Assembly: GCA_001829395.1 (NCBI GenBank)
Contig: MIBD01000062.1
Location: forward strand, 1 to 7,119
DNA length: 7,119 nt
Direction of reading: 5' to 3'
Source of the DNA: Spirochaetes bacterium GWF1_49_6
GTDB lineage: Bacteria > Spirochaetota > Brevinematia > Brevinematales > GWF1-51-8
Position 1 is the stretch's first letter. The number at the start of each line of letters is the position of its first letter. Positions 1 to 5,525 of the stretch are shown here, piece by piece. Below the pieces are notes generated by a model. The model worked only from the letters and a program-made list of their open reading frames with translations. It was not told where the DNA came from and made no database searches. The position numbers were made by a program, and so were the translations under genes.

Positions 1-2
1 GA

Positions 3-21
3 GACGAATGTGAATACGAAT
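3..21 (+). repeat. Fragment of GAAT-type intergenic repeat
   Basis: The bases ACGAATGTGAATACGAAT are a degenerate run of the ACGAAT/GCGAAT units that recur at 1403-1433 and 4134-4160. It lies just before the first gene and supplies no obvious ribosome binding site. Confidence 0.4.
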
Positions 22-49
22 AAGCTCGAAATACTACAAGTGCAGTAAT

Positions 50-643
50 ATGGAAATAGAATTAGCGCAGAAACTACTATCCTTTTTCTTCAAAGCCCCG
101 CTCGTAAACGCCCTCCTGGTATTCGAGGATAACGAGTATTTCGGGGTAGTGTTCAAACGTGATATCGAGATGGGCCTTCGCGAGGGAAATTTCCAGCTAT
201 TCGAGAATATCAGCACCATCCGCGCTGAGGAACTGACGACCGTACTTTTCGCCCAACAGGTGTCGTCCGGCACGGTGATTCCTGTGATCGACAAGGTCGG
301 CAACCTGAATAAGATCATCTCCTACGAGGAGTTCGAAAGCCACTTCCATTTCGACCGCTTTATTGCGGATTTCTCGGTCGCTCCGGTGATCGACAGTCTC
401 GATACCCCCATCATGGTGACCAACCATTTCAAACGTATCCTGTATATGAACCGGGGGGCTTATGAGATCGCGGAGAAGGATTTTACCGGGTGGAATATCA
501 GCAGTCTGCTGAAACAGTTCGAGATAGAGATATCCGGCGATAAGATGCTCGTGACCGCGGGCGAGATGACCTACCAGCTTCATATCCATTTCGCGATGGC
601 GGAAAATTTCTCCTACCACGTCTATCAATTCATACCGGTGTGA
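50..643 (+). CDS. CBS-like / PAS-like sensory protein
   Basis: This is a 197-residue cytoplasmic protein with no signal peptide or membrane segment. Residues about 8-100 look like a degenerate CBS module: a hydrophobic strand followed by FKRDIE (35-40), then a second half with VIPVIDKVGNLNKIIS (77-91). Residues about 111-197 look like a PAS fold: SLDTPIMVTN (116-125), RILYMNRGAYEIAE (129-142), then FTGWNISSLLKQF, ending in a beta-rich FIPV tail. CBS and PAS modules usually bind nucleotides or small ligands and signal to a partner. No output domain is present, so the partner is unknown. The start is uncertain: an in-frame TGA lies at 11-13, no good Shine-Dalgarno precedes the ATG, and the next gene-like feature is over 900 bases away. 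It could be the C-terminal part of a broken longer regulator. Domain calls rest on motif resemblance only. Confidence 0.75.
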   Translation: MEIELAQKLLSFFFKAPLVNALLVFEDNEYFGVVFKRDIEMGLREGNFQLFENISTIRAEELTTVLFAQQVSSGTVIPVIDKVGNLNKIISYEEFESHFHFDRFIADFSVAPVIDSLDTPIMVTNHFKRILYMNRGAYEIAEKDFTGWNISSLLKQFEIEISGDKMLVTAGEMTYQLHIHFAMAENFSYHVYQFIPV

Positions 644-652
644 TCTTTATTT

Positions 653-716
653 TGTCATAGTGAGCCTGTCGAACTATGACAGGTGATAATGTCACCCCGA
701 GCGTGCCGAGGGGTGA
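653..716. repeat. Tandem palindromes after the first gene
   Basis: Two perfect inverted repeats stand side by side: TGTCATAG (653-660) with CTATGACA (674-681), and TCACCCC (692-698) with GGGGTGA (710-716). A third pairing, GGTGA (682-686) with TCACC (692-696), would compete with the second. There is no U-tract after either stem, so these are not typical intrinsic terminators. They resemble REP-type intergenic palindromes and might protect the 3' end of the upstream mRNA. Confidence 0.6.
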
Positions 717-762
717 GGTATAATTTATTGGATTATAGTTGTTATACACTTCCAATAAGTAT

Positions 763-957
763 AACACTTTCTTTCTGGCAGCAGAAAGAAAGTGTTCAAA
801 GAAAGACTGCCCGCCTTGATGCCGCTTAGGGGAAAGAAAGACGCAAAACGGGAAACGCTGAAACTTCCTTCGGTCGAACAACAGCGTTTCTTTTCCGCTT
901 CGCGGAAAATCCGTTTTGCTGGGAAAAATCGCGGCATAGCGGCGGGAGCAAAAACAA
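763..957 (+). repeat. Structured element, copy 1 (possible ncRNA)
   Basis: No credible gene lies here, but the strand folds almost completely. A perfect 15-bp hairpin (763-777 with 782-796, loop GCAG) is followed by the linker CAAAGAAAGAC (797-807). A long-range stem comes next: CCCGCC (810-815) with GGCGGG (941-946), then ATGCCGC (819-825) with GCGGCAT (931-937). An internal loop follows, TTAG... (826-842) opposite TGGGAAAAATC (920-930), and then GCAAAACGG (843-851) with CCGTTTTGC (911-919). This last stem encloses two hairpins, GAAACGCTG (852-860) with CAGCGTTTC (882-890) and TTTTCCGC (891-898) with GCGGAAAA (902-909), giving a three-way junction. A tail CAAAAACAAAA follows. A second copy in opposite orientation lies at 1035-1248. 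It could be an unrecognised structured RNA, or a non-autonomous mobile hairpin element. I do not recognise a known family. Confidence 0.6.
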
Positions 958-983
958 AACCAACCTAAATACTAATTAGGGAT

Positions 984-1010
984 AAAGGGGATATTTTTTT
1001 ACCCTTTTTT
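984..1010 (+). terminator. Weak candidate terminator
   Basis: AAAGGG (984-989) can pair with CCCTTT (1002-1007) around a 12-base loop, and the T-run continues to 1010. The stem is short and half A-T, so it is weak. Its place just after structured copy 1, on the same strand, would suit termination of a transcript from that element. Confidence 0.3.
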
Positions 1011-1034
1011 CAGCATTTTATCTTTTCTTCCGTC

Positions 1035-1248
1035 TTTCGTTTTTGGCTGCTTCTCCGCGCTTATAAAGCGCTTTTTACTACAGGGAAATACGACAAAGGA
1101 CGTTTGTTCGAGCCTGTCTTTTTTTCATTTTGAGCGGGGTTTGACGGCGAGTTACGTCCGACTCGGATTTCCCTGCTTTGCTTCTAAGTTTTATCTGCGC
1201 GGTGTGTCTTTCTTTGTTACTTTCTTTCTGCACAAGCAGAAAGAAAGT
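1035..1248 (-). repeat. Structured element, copy 2 (inverted)
   Basis: Read on the minus strand, this repeats the plan of copy 1. A 13-bp hairpin, ACTTTCTTTCTGC with its complement (1236-1248 with 1219-1231), leads into CAAAGAAAGAC. The long-range stem follows: CCGCGC (1197-1202) with GCGCGG (1055-1060), then ATAAAAC (1188-1194) with GCTTTAT (1063-1069), 6 of 7 paired. The internal loop is TTAGAAGCAAAG (1176-1187) opposite TAGTAAAAAGC (1070-1080), and then CAGGGAAAT (1167-1175) pairs with ATTTCCCTG (1081-1089). An inner GGACGT/ACGTCC stem (1154-1159 with 1098-1103) is the only clear helix in the terminal domain, so the copy 1 three-way junction is not plainly preserved. The tail CAAAAACGAAA is close to that of copy 1. 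Helix sequences differ from copy 1 while pairing is kept, and hairpin, linker, loop and tail stay similar. Confidence 0.55.
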
Positions 1249-1357
1249 TAGAATTCTTACTGATTCACCTATCGTCGGTGCGGATTCTTTACGGATACCT
1301 CGACTCCGCCCCCGCTGCGCGAGGACACAAAGGGGGAAATGGTACGATTCCATTTTC

Positions 1358-1519
1358 ACACGGATCGCGCGGAATAGACGGATGAGCGCGGATGGGGAAA
1401 GTTAACCGCGAATGAACGCCAATTTACGCGAATGATACCGATATATCCGCGCTAATCCGCGTGAAAACTGAGTAATACATAGTACCGCATCTCGGCTGTT
1501 TCTCTGTGCCTCTGTGGCA
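1358..1519. repeat. Composite GGAT/GAAT and CACAGAGG repeats
   Basis: This stretch between the structured elements and the glycosidase gene holds only repeat modules. They are GGAT-type units (1358-1394), GAAT-type units (1403-1433), the same motif inverted (1443-1463), a spacer with GTAATACAT and TACCGC, and an inverted CACAGAGG module at 1499-1519. The last is an exact 21-base reverse complement of 4173-4193. I see no gene in 1249-1632. Such units are familiar low-conservation intergenic repeats in many environmental genomes, and their function is unknown. Confidence 0.7.
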
Positions 1520-1632
1520 TCTCCAAACTGTTTGCACCGGGCGCTTCGATGTTCGCTCTTCGGCAAGCTCAGGATGACGCTCACATCTTGCGGTGACTGC
1601 CGGATACCCGGCTGAACCACCGCGTATGACGG

Positions 1633-3990
1633 CTATTTTCCCTTTATCGTCTGCGAGTACACCTTTCCGGCATGTTTTATCTCCAGCGTGACCGCGAACG
1701 GCAGTGTCGAGGACGCCGCGATCACGGGTTTGCCGTTATCGATCTTCTCCATCACGAGGTTGACCGACCCGCCAGCGAACGGGAGATTCTTCACCCCGTT
1801 CTTCTTATCGCTCGATATTGTCCAGACGATCTTCGACGCGGGGGCGTCGAGACGGATACCGATCACATTCTCGATCAGGAGCGCGATAGGCCCGTCGCCG
1901 GACCATCCCACGAACTTCGGACGGACGTAGAAAATATTATCCCAACGGGTCGCGGGTTCCTTGAACTCGGAACTGTAGCATTCCCAAATCTGCTTGGTGC
2001 CGTCGAGATCGGGCGGGAACGGGATATTATTCTGCTTGTAGGGGAGTTTTTTCTTATCGGGCACAAAGTTCGCGTAGACCTCGTACATATTCTGGATATG
2101 GTTGAGCGAGGCCTCGTGCGCGAAGTCGTCGAACCCGTTCGCCTCAAGCCCCTTGATCGTCATAAACGTGGTCGGCGCCCATACCGCGCCCAGCCAGTAA
2201 TGCCCCTTTGGGTCGTACTCCGGCTCGGATTTGGAGAGGGTCGGGAAGAGGTGGGGGCGGTAGAACTCGTCGGGGTTTTTAAGATGCCCGGCGAGGAGCT
2301 TGAGCTGTTCCGGCGACGCGAGCATGGCGAGCATCGGCCAGAACGATGCGATGGTCTTTTTCGCGTGGAATGTCCCGTTCTTCTTCACATCGTAATATAT
2401 CCCGTCCTTCGCGCTCCACATCTTATCGTTCACGAGTTTCTTGAGCGCGTCGTACTCCCCCTGATACTGCTTGGCGAGTTTGGTATTCCCCGCGACAGTG
2501 CAGAGCTTCTCCATATACATGGCGAACAGCGCCATTTGTGAGGTGATATCGATCCAGCCGTACGCGGAACCCTCGCGCGGGGAGTTGTCCATCCCGGAGC
2601 CGAGGTTCGATGTGAAGTAGAATCCCTCCGGCGTGCGGCAGTTATTTTTCAGCCATTGGAAATATTTATGGTTGTGGTAGATCGCGGGGAGAAGGCGCGA
2701 TTCGTCGCCGCTCTTCATCAGGTAATTGTACTCCACCCACGCGTATAACGGGGGATTGACATGCGGGTCGGTCGGGGTAGGGTCGTAGTCCTTGCCGGTG
2801 GTCTCGCTCTGTACGCGGCAGATATACCCGTTCTCGCGCTGTTTCAGGTAGAAGTTATCGACCGAGTGCATCGCCGGGAACTCGTTACCGCCGTACACCC
2901 CGAAGAACATCATAAAGCACGTATCCCATTGATAGATATGGTCGTTGAAACCCTCGTCCATATACGCCGCGACAAATCCCTTGGCGACATTGCCCTTGGA
3001 TATCTTCTCGCGCGCGAAACCCCATGCCGCGTTATATAAATCGATATAGCCGGGGTTCTCGTCATAGATGACCTCCGGGAGTCCGGTGCCCGCCGGGCGT
3101 ACCGCGAGGTCGCACATCGAGGTCTGGTTCGGCGCGAGGTACACGGCGTTCCTGACCGCGGCCGGTTCGGCGGCGCTGCCGAGCCAGTTCCCGTCCCACA
3201 AGCCGTTACCGTTGATGTCCTCGAACGCCTTGACGGTGTACTTACCCGCCGGAACCGCCCCGGACAGATATTTCCCGTCCTTATCGCATTTGACGGTGAC
3301 GGGCGCGAAATCGTACTCCTCGAAGTCGCTGATATAGACCGGGTACAGCACCGCGTAAAGCGCGCCCTTGCCCGCCCCGGTGATCTTGCCGCCGAGCTTG
3401 GCGGTCTTCTTTAGCTCCATCTTCTCCGCCCCCTTGTAATACTTGAACGCCGCGCCCTTGCTCTTATTGCCGTTCTTGTCGTATGTGAATACCGTGAACA
3501 CGAAATCCTGGTATTTTTCGATTTTACCGAGTTTGACCGAGAAGCCGTCGAGCTTCTTCTGGAGTATGGCGGCGGGCGAAAGCCCGATCTGGCGATGCAC
3601 CTCATAGTAGGCGGTATCGTCCGAGAGGGACGGGTTCCATTTGAGTACGGAGTCCGCGCCCTCGGTCTCGATCCGCAGTCCGGTGACGTCGGCGGGCGGT
3701 ATCTTCTCGATCATCGCGATCTTCATCTCGGAGTTCGCATCGAGATCGTCCCACCCGATATAGACGAACTTGTACTCCTTCTTGGAGACCTGCAGCTTCT
3801 CCGTGTCGATACTCCCGGTGTCCACCTCGGCGGTACCGTCGTCGCCCGTGATAGCGAGTACGTCCCCCGCGACAAAGTTCACCCCTTTGATAGGCTTGCC
3901 CGTATCCTTATCGGTCACCGTGAACTTGACGATTCTGCCCCCGCATGACGCGAGGAATAGTGCGATGAGAACTGCGGCGAGATTTTTCAT
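1633..3990 (-). CDS. GH63-like glycoside hydrolase lipoprotein
   Basis: The 785-residue product starts at the ATG at 3988-3990, preceded by GGAGG five bases upstream. This start gives a lipoprotein signal with lipobox LASC and Cys16; a longer frame to 4125 lacks these. Domains in order: a carboxypeptidase-regulatory or Ig-like module (about 20-95), a fibronectin-III-like module (about 98-187), a beta module with a possible Ca-binding DINGNGLWD (258-266), then a six-hairpin alpha-toroid domain (about 315-785). Toroid motifs typical of GH63 and mannosylglycerate-hydrolase-like enzymes are QWDTCFM (354-360), SGMDNSPR (465-472), GHYWLGAVW (596-604) and WECYSSE (669-675). By family analogy, an Asp of the WDT or MDN motif and Glu670 would be the acid/base pair. 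It probably hydrolyses an alpha-linked oligosaccharide at the cell surface or in the periplasm. The substrate cannot be read from sequence. It appears monocistronic, with its own promoter and a LacI-type operator. Confidence 0.9.
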   Translation of the reverse strand: MKNLAAVLIALFLASCGGRIVKFTVTDKDTGKPIKGVNFVAGDVLAITGDDGTAEVDTGSIDTEKLQVSKKEYKFVYIGWDDLDANSEMKIAMIEKIPPADVTGLRIETEGADSVLKWNPSLSDDTAYYEVHRQIGLSPAAILQKKLDGFSVKLGKIEKYQDFVFTVFTYDKNGNKSKGAAFKYYKGAEKMELKKTAKLGGKITGAGKGALYAVLYPVYISDFEEYDFAPVTVKCDKDGKYLSGAVPAGKYTVKAFEDINGNGLWDGNWLGSAAEPAAVRNAVYLAPNQTSMCDLAVRPAGTGLPEVIYDENPGYIDLYNAAWGFAREKISKGNVAKGFVAAYMDEGFNDHIYQWDTCFMMFFGVYGGNEFPAMHSVDNFYLKQRENGYICRVQSETTGKDYDPTPTDPHVNPPLYAWVEYNYLMKSGDESRLLPAIYHNHKYFQWLKNNCRTPEGFYFTSNLGSGMDNSPREGSAYGWIDITSQMALFAMYMEKLCTVAGNTKLAKQYQGEYDALKKLVNDKMWSAKDGIYYDVKKNGTFHAKKTIASFWPMLAMLASPEQLKLLAGHLKNPDEFYRPHLFPTLSKSEPEYDPKGHYWLGAVWAPTTFMTIKGLEANGFDDFAHEASLNHIQNMYEVYANFVPDKKKLPYKQNNIPFPPDLDGTKQIWECYSSEFKEPATRWDNIFYVRPKFVGWSGDGPIALLIENVIGIRLDAPASKIVWTISSDKKNGVKNLPFAGGSVNLVMEKIDNGKPVIAASSTLPFAVTLEIKHAGKVYSQTIKGK

Positions 3991-4023
3991 ACCGGCCTCC
4001 GAAGTATTAAATAGTACGGGGAT

Positions 4024-4051
4024 ATTATATCGCGGCGGGAAAAAAACGCAA
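4024..4051 (-). promoter_or_regulatory. Promoter of the glycosidase gene
   Basis: On the minus strand TTGCGT (4046-4051) and TATAAT (4024-4029) are separated by 16 bases. Transcription should start near 4017, giving a leader of about 27 bases before the ATG at 3990, which leaves room for the GGAGG site. The -10 box is a perfect match and the -35 box fair. Confidence 0.7.
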
Positions 4052-4059
4052 GGAAAATA

Positions 4060-4073
4060 TGGAAACGGTTCCA
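4060..4073. promoter_or_regulatory. LacI-family-like operator
   Basis: TGGAAACGGTTCCA has 5-bp complementary arms (TGGAA/TTCCA) around a central CG step, the layout of LacI/GalR-family and cre operators. It is centred about 50 bases upstream of the predicted glycosidase start site, just beyond the -35 box. That place suits an activator or a looping repressor. It fits sugar-dependent control of the glycosidase, but no LacI-type regulator gene is in the window. Confidence 0.5.
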
Positions 4074-4133
4074 TGAAAGCGGTAAGTGACAAGTTGAAAG
4101 GGGAAAGTGAACGGCTGAAAGTCATTGTTTATC

Positions 4134-4193
4134 CACGAATGAACGCGAATAGGCACGAATGTGGGAAAAATATGCCACAGAGGCACAGAGAAA
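4134..4193 (+). repeat. GAAT units plus CACAGAGG module
   Basis: CACGAATGAACGCGAATAGG and following GAAT units (4134-4160) stand directly before a CACAGAGG module (4173-4193). The module is the exact reverse complement of 1499-1519. The two copies bracket the glycosidase gene in opposite orientation, about 2.65 kb apart. Nothing gene-like is visible in 4075-4276. Confidence 0.65.
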
Positions 4194-4276
4194 AAAATTG
4201 TGTCACCGCGATGCCGCGCTTTAAAATTTATTGTAGCGCGGTAGAAGCGGTCTATGAAATATTATCGAATGAATAT

Positions 4277-4307
4277 GCCGGGGATACGCGATGTATCTCC
4301 GGCTTTT
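4277..4307 (+). terminator. Intrinsic terminator, plus strand
   Basis: GCCGGGGATA (4277-4286) pairs with TATCTCCGGC (4294-4303) as a 10-bp stem with one G-U pair and a 7-base loop, followed by TTTT. No plus-strand gene ends here. It may stop stray antisense transcription, or mark the end of an unrecognised RNA or deleted gene. Confidence 0.55.
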
Positions 4308-4408
4308 GATTGAATAATGAAAGTAAGTATATTATTTAAAATCAGGGCGGTTCTAAAAACTATTAACATTTATAACAAATAGCCTTATAGTTTTATAAAA
4401 TACGCCCA

Positions 4409-4456
4409 ATGGTCACTTCCTTGCCACCGAGAATCGGTGGTTATAGAAGTGTCCAT
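4409..4456. repeat. Long interrupted hairpin next to IS end
   Basis: ATGGTCACTTC (4409-4419) pairs with GAAGTGTCCAT (4446-4456), one mismatch. Inside, CCACCGA (4424-4430) pairs perfectly with TCGGTGG (4434-4440) around GAA. The hairpin abuts the presumed left end of the IS30-family remnant. It may be the target site or an older palindromic repeat. Confidence 0.5.
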
Positions 4457-4511
4457 CAATTATTGAACTGACGGGTTCAAGGGAAAAGTGCAACAGTATA
4501 GGCTAGAATAA

Positions 4512-4580
4512 TTGAAAGATGGACGTTCTCCGTGGTATGATTAATTACCACAAAAGCCAACCACAAGGAGAAACGTCCAT
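4512..4580 (+). promoter_or_regulatory. IS promoter and RBS-sequestering hairpin
   Basis: TTGAAA (4512-4517) and TATGAT (4536-4541), 18 bases apart, form a promoter with start near 4548. An inverted repeat spans it: 4519-4535 pairs with 4561-4580 in three blocks (9, 4 and 4 bp). This buries the AAGGAG ribosome site (4565-4570) and the AT of the ATG (4579-4581). Transcripts from the IS promoter begin after the left arm and leave the site free, while read-in transcripts carry both arms. This is the anti-read-through arrangement known from IS10 and IS50. A smaller hairpin, GTGGTA (4532-4537) with TACCAC (4546-4551), competes for the same left arm. Confidence 0.6.
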
Positions 4581-4671
4581 GAGAAAATGTAACACAACGC
4601 GGAAAAATTACAAGCATTTGAGCCCCAATGAGCGGGATTTGATAGCGATATGGCTCGCGCGCGGGAGCTAA
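4579..4671 (+). pseudogene. Truncated IS30-family transposase
   Basis: A 30-codon frame starts at the ATG at 4579, with GGAG eight bases upstream. It contains YKHLSPNERDLIAIWLARG, the first helix region of the IS30-family N-terminal HTH. It ends at a TAA where the family normally continues with a SxREIAxxLGRSxSTISRE-like segment. Neither other forward frame continues it, so this is a deletion or recombination junction near 4665-4672 rather than a simple frameshift. No catalytic DDE residues remain, so it cannot transpose. Confidence 0.75.
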
Positions 4672-4735
4672 TCCCGATATCGATATAGTACCCGTGATGA
4701 GATGTTCCGGCGAGCACGAATGGGCGACGTGCCGA

Positions 4736-4770
4736 GCGGAGGCAAGGATGCCGAAGACGGCCATCTCCGC
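4736..4770. repeat. GC-rich hairpin before the DUF4160 promoter
   Basis: GCGGA (4736-4740) pairs with TCCGC (4766-4770), and GATGCCG (4747-4753) pairs with CGG-CATC (4758-4765) with one bulged C. There is no U-tract. The surrounding GC-rich 4672-4790 shows no gene and may be part of a dispersed repeat. The hairpin could shield the next operon from read-in transcription. Confidence 0.35.
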
Positions 4771-4790
4771 CATCCATGGCTCCCGATAAT

Positions 4791-4818
4791 TTGCGAAAAA
4801 AGCGGGATATGTTATAAT
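4791..4818 (+). promoter_or_regulatory. Promoter of the DUF4160-DUF2442 operon
   Basis: TTGCGA (4791-4796) and a perfect TATAAT (4813-4818) are 16 bases apart, with a TG at 4810-4811 making an extended -10 element. Start is expected near 4825, so the mRNA would have about 10 bases before the ATG at 4835 and would begin at or inside the GGAGAG ribosome site (4825-4830). Confidence 0.7.
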
Positions 4819-4834
4819 ACAAACGGAGAGAAAT

Positions 4835-5095
4835 ATGCCCGAATTATGCCGGTTTTTAGGTATAATCATCTATATGTACTTCAACGACCACGATCCGGCG
4901 CATTTTCACGTGCAGTATAACGAATTCAGGGCATCGATAAGGATAAGCGATTTTTCAGTTTTAGACGGGCATCTTCCGCCACGCGTACTCGGCTTGGTGG
5001 TCGAATGGGCGGAAATGCATTCCGGCGAACTGAATGGAAACTGGGATAGTATGGTAACGGACGGCAAGGTAAAAAAAATTAAACCATTGGTATGA
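4835..5095 (+). CDS. DUF4160 family protein
   Basis: The 86-residue product starts at the ATG at 4835 with GGAGAG four bases upstream. It matches the DUF4160 pattern along its whole length: PELCRFLGIIIYMYFNDHDP near the start, the His-rich AHFHVQY signature (22-28), LPPRVLGLVVEWAEMHSGEL (47-66) and a C-terminal KIKPL. It has no signal peptide. DUF4160 genes are commonly found directly beside DUF2442 genes, as here, and the pair is sometimes considered toxin-antitoxin-like. The biochemical activity is not established. The conserved His cluster (His19, His23, His25) would be the first place to look for a metal or active site. Length is normal, so the gene looks intact. It is first in a two-gene operon. 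Confidence 0.85.
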   Translation: MPELCRFLGIIIYMYFNDHDPAHFHVQYNEFRASIRISDFSVLDGHLPPRVLGLVVEWAEMHSGELNGNWDSMVTDGKVKKIKPLV

Positions 5096-5103
5096 GGTAA
5101 AGT

Positions 5104-5361
5104 ATGACGTGGATTGTAAATGCCGAATATGTTAGCGGATATAAAATACGGCTCACGTTTAACGACGGGGTTTCCGGCGAAGCCGATCTGGAAAAAGTCC
5201 TTAAACAGGACTCGCGCCCCATTTTTAAAACCACCGCCGACCCTGCCAATTTCCGCGCATTCAGGTTGGAAGCCGACACGGTGGTATGGGATACCGGCCT
5301 TGACCTTGCCCCCGAATTCCTTCGCGAACTGATCGGTTCGAACACACCTGTCAAAGCGTAA
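5104..5361 (+). CDS. DUF2442 family protein
   Basis: The 85-residue product starts eight bases after the DUF4160 stop codon. Its ribosome site GAGG (5094-5097) overlaps that stop, so the two are translationally close and surely one operon. The sequence follows DUF2442: an N-terminal strand YKIRLTFNDGVSGEADLEKVL (about 13-33), PIFKTTADPANFRAFRLE (39-56) and the typical VVWDTGLDLAPEFLREL near the end. It is a small soluble protein of unknown biochemical role. In comparable gene pairs it could be the partner or antidote of the DUF4160 protein, which is inference from adjacency. The frame is complete and ends in TAA. Confidence 0.85.
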   Translation: MTWIVNAEYVSGYKIRLTFNDGVSGEADLEKVLKQDSRPIFKTTADPANFRAFRLEADTVVWDTGLDLAPEFLRELIGSNTPVKA

Positions 5362-5409
5362 TTCCATTCTGGTTACAACTTCCATTCTCGGATAGTCCCC
5401 CGATACGGA

Positions 5410-5429
5410 GGGATAATTTATATCCCTTT
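5410..5429 (+). terminator. Weak candidate terminator
   Basis: GGGATA (5410-5415) pairs with TATCCC (5421-5426) around a 5-base loop, followed by only TTT. It lies about 50 bases after the DUF2442 stop. It is a plausible but weak end for the operon. Confidence 0.3.
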
Positions 5430-5432
5430 CCA

Positions 5433-5493
5433 CACCTCCGCTACGCGAAGGCAAGCAGAAGGTGCAATGCACTGATCCCTTTTGCTCACGGAT
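5433..5493 (+). repeat. 61-bp direct repeat, copy 1
   Basis: This is nearly identical to 5526-5586 at a 93-base period, with 55 of 61 positions equal and all six differences transitions. It contains the near-palindrome GTGCAATGCAC and ends in a GGAT-type unit (CACGGAT). A partial relative of its first third (CGCTGCGCGAGGACA) occurs at 1313-1327. Confidence 0.8.
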
Positions 5494-5525
5494 AGGCGCG
5501 GATGGGGGAGAATGTGCCGCAGAGG

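Larger units (their letters stand above)
4463..4671 (+). mobile_element. IS30-family element, left-end remnant
   Basis: The segment runs from an end-like sequence to the break in the transposase frame. The end-like sequence is TTGAAC (4463-4468) with GTTCAA (4475-4480), then AAAAGTGCAACAG (4484-4496). The transposase start matches the N-terminus of IS30-family enzymes. No right end, inverted-repeat partner or DDE domain is present downstream, so most of the element has been deleted. The exact outer boundary is inferred: 4457-4463 is my best estimate from where the flanking hairpin ends. Confidence 0.6.

Noticed and set aside
1057..1076. Plus-strand terminator: GCGCTT/AAGCGC stem followed by TTTTT
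   Set aside because: It looks good locally, but the same bases fit the long-range helices of structured copy 2 on the minus strand and no plus-strand gene ends here. It is kept as an alternative fold rather than a feature.
1178..1405. 75-codon plus-strand frame with a hydrophobic, signal-like N-terminus
   Set aside because: It runs through the 1219-1248 hairpin and the GGAT repeats, has no ribosome site and no recognisable domain. Its hydrophobic start is a by-product of the TTTCTTT-rich arms.
1672..2541. 289-codon plus-strand frame opposite the glycosidase
   Set aside because: It is a shadow of the GC-rich minus-strand gene, which has clear family motifs throughout. The plus-strand translation has none.
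3991..4125. 45-codon N-terminal extension of the glycosidase
   Set aside because: It would cover the predicted promoter and operator and hide the lipoprotein signal. The internal ATG has a GGAGG site and begins a proper lipobox signal.
4477..4869. 130-codon minus-strand frame across the IS remnant
   Set aside because: It lies opposite the transposase fragment, the operon promoter and the DUF4160 start, has no ribosome site and resembles no family.
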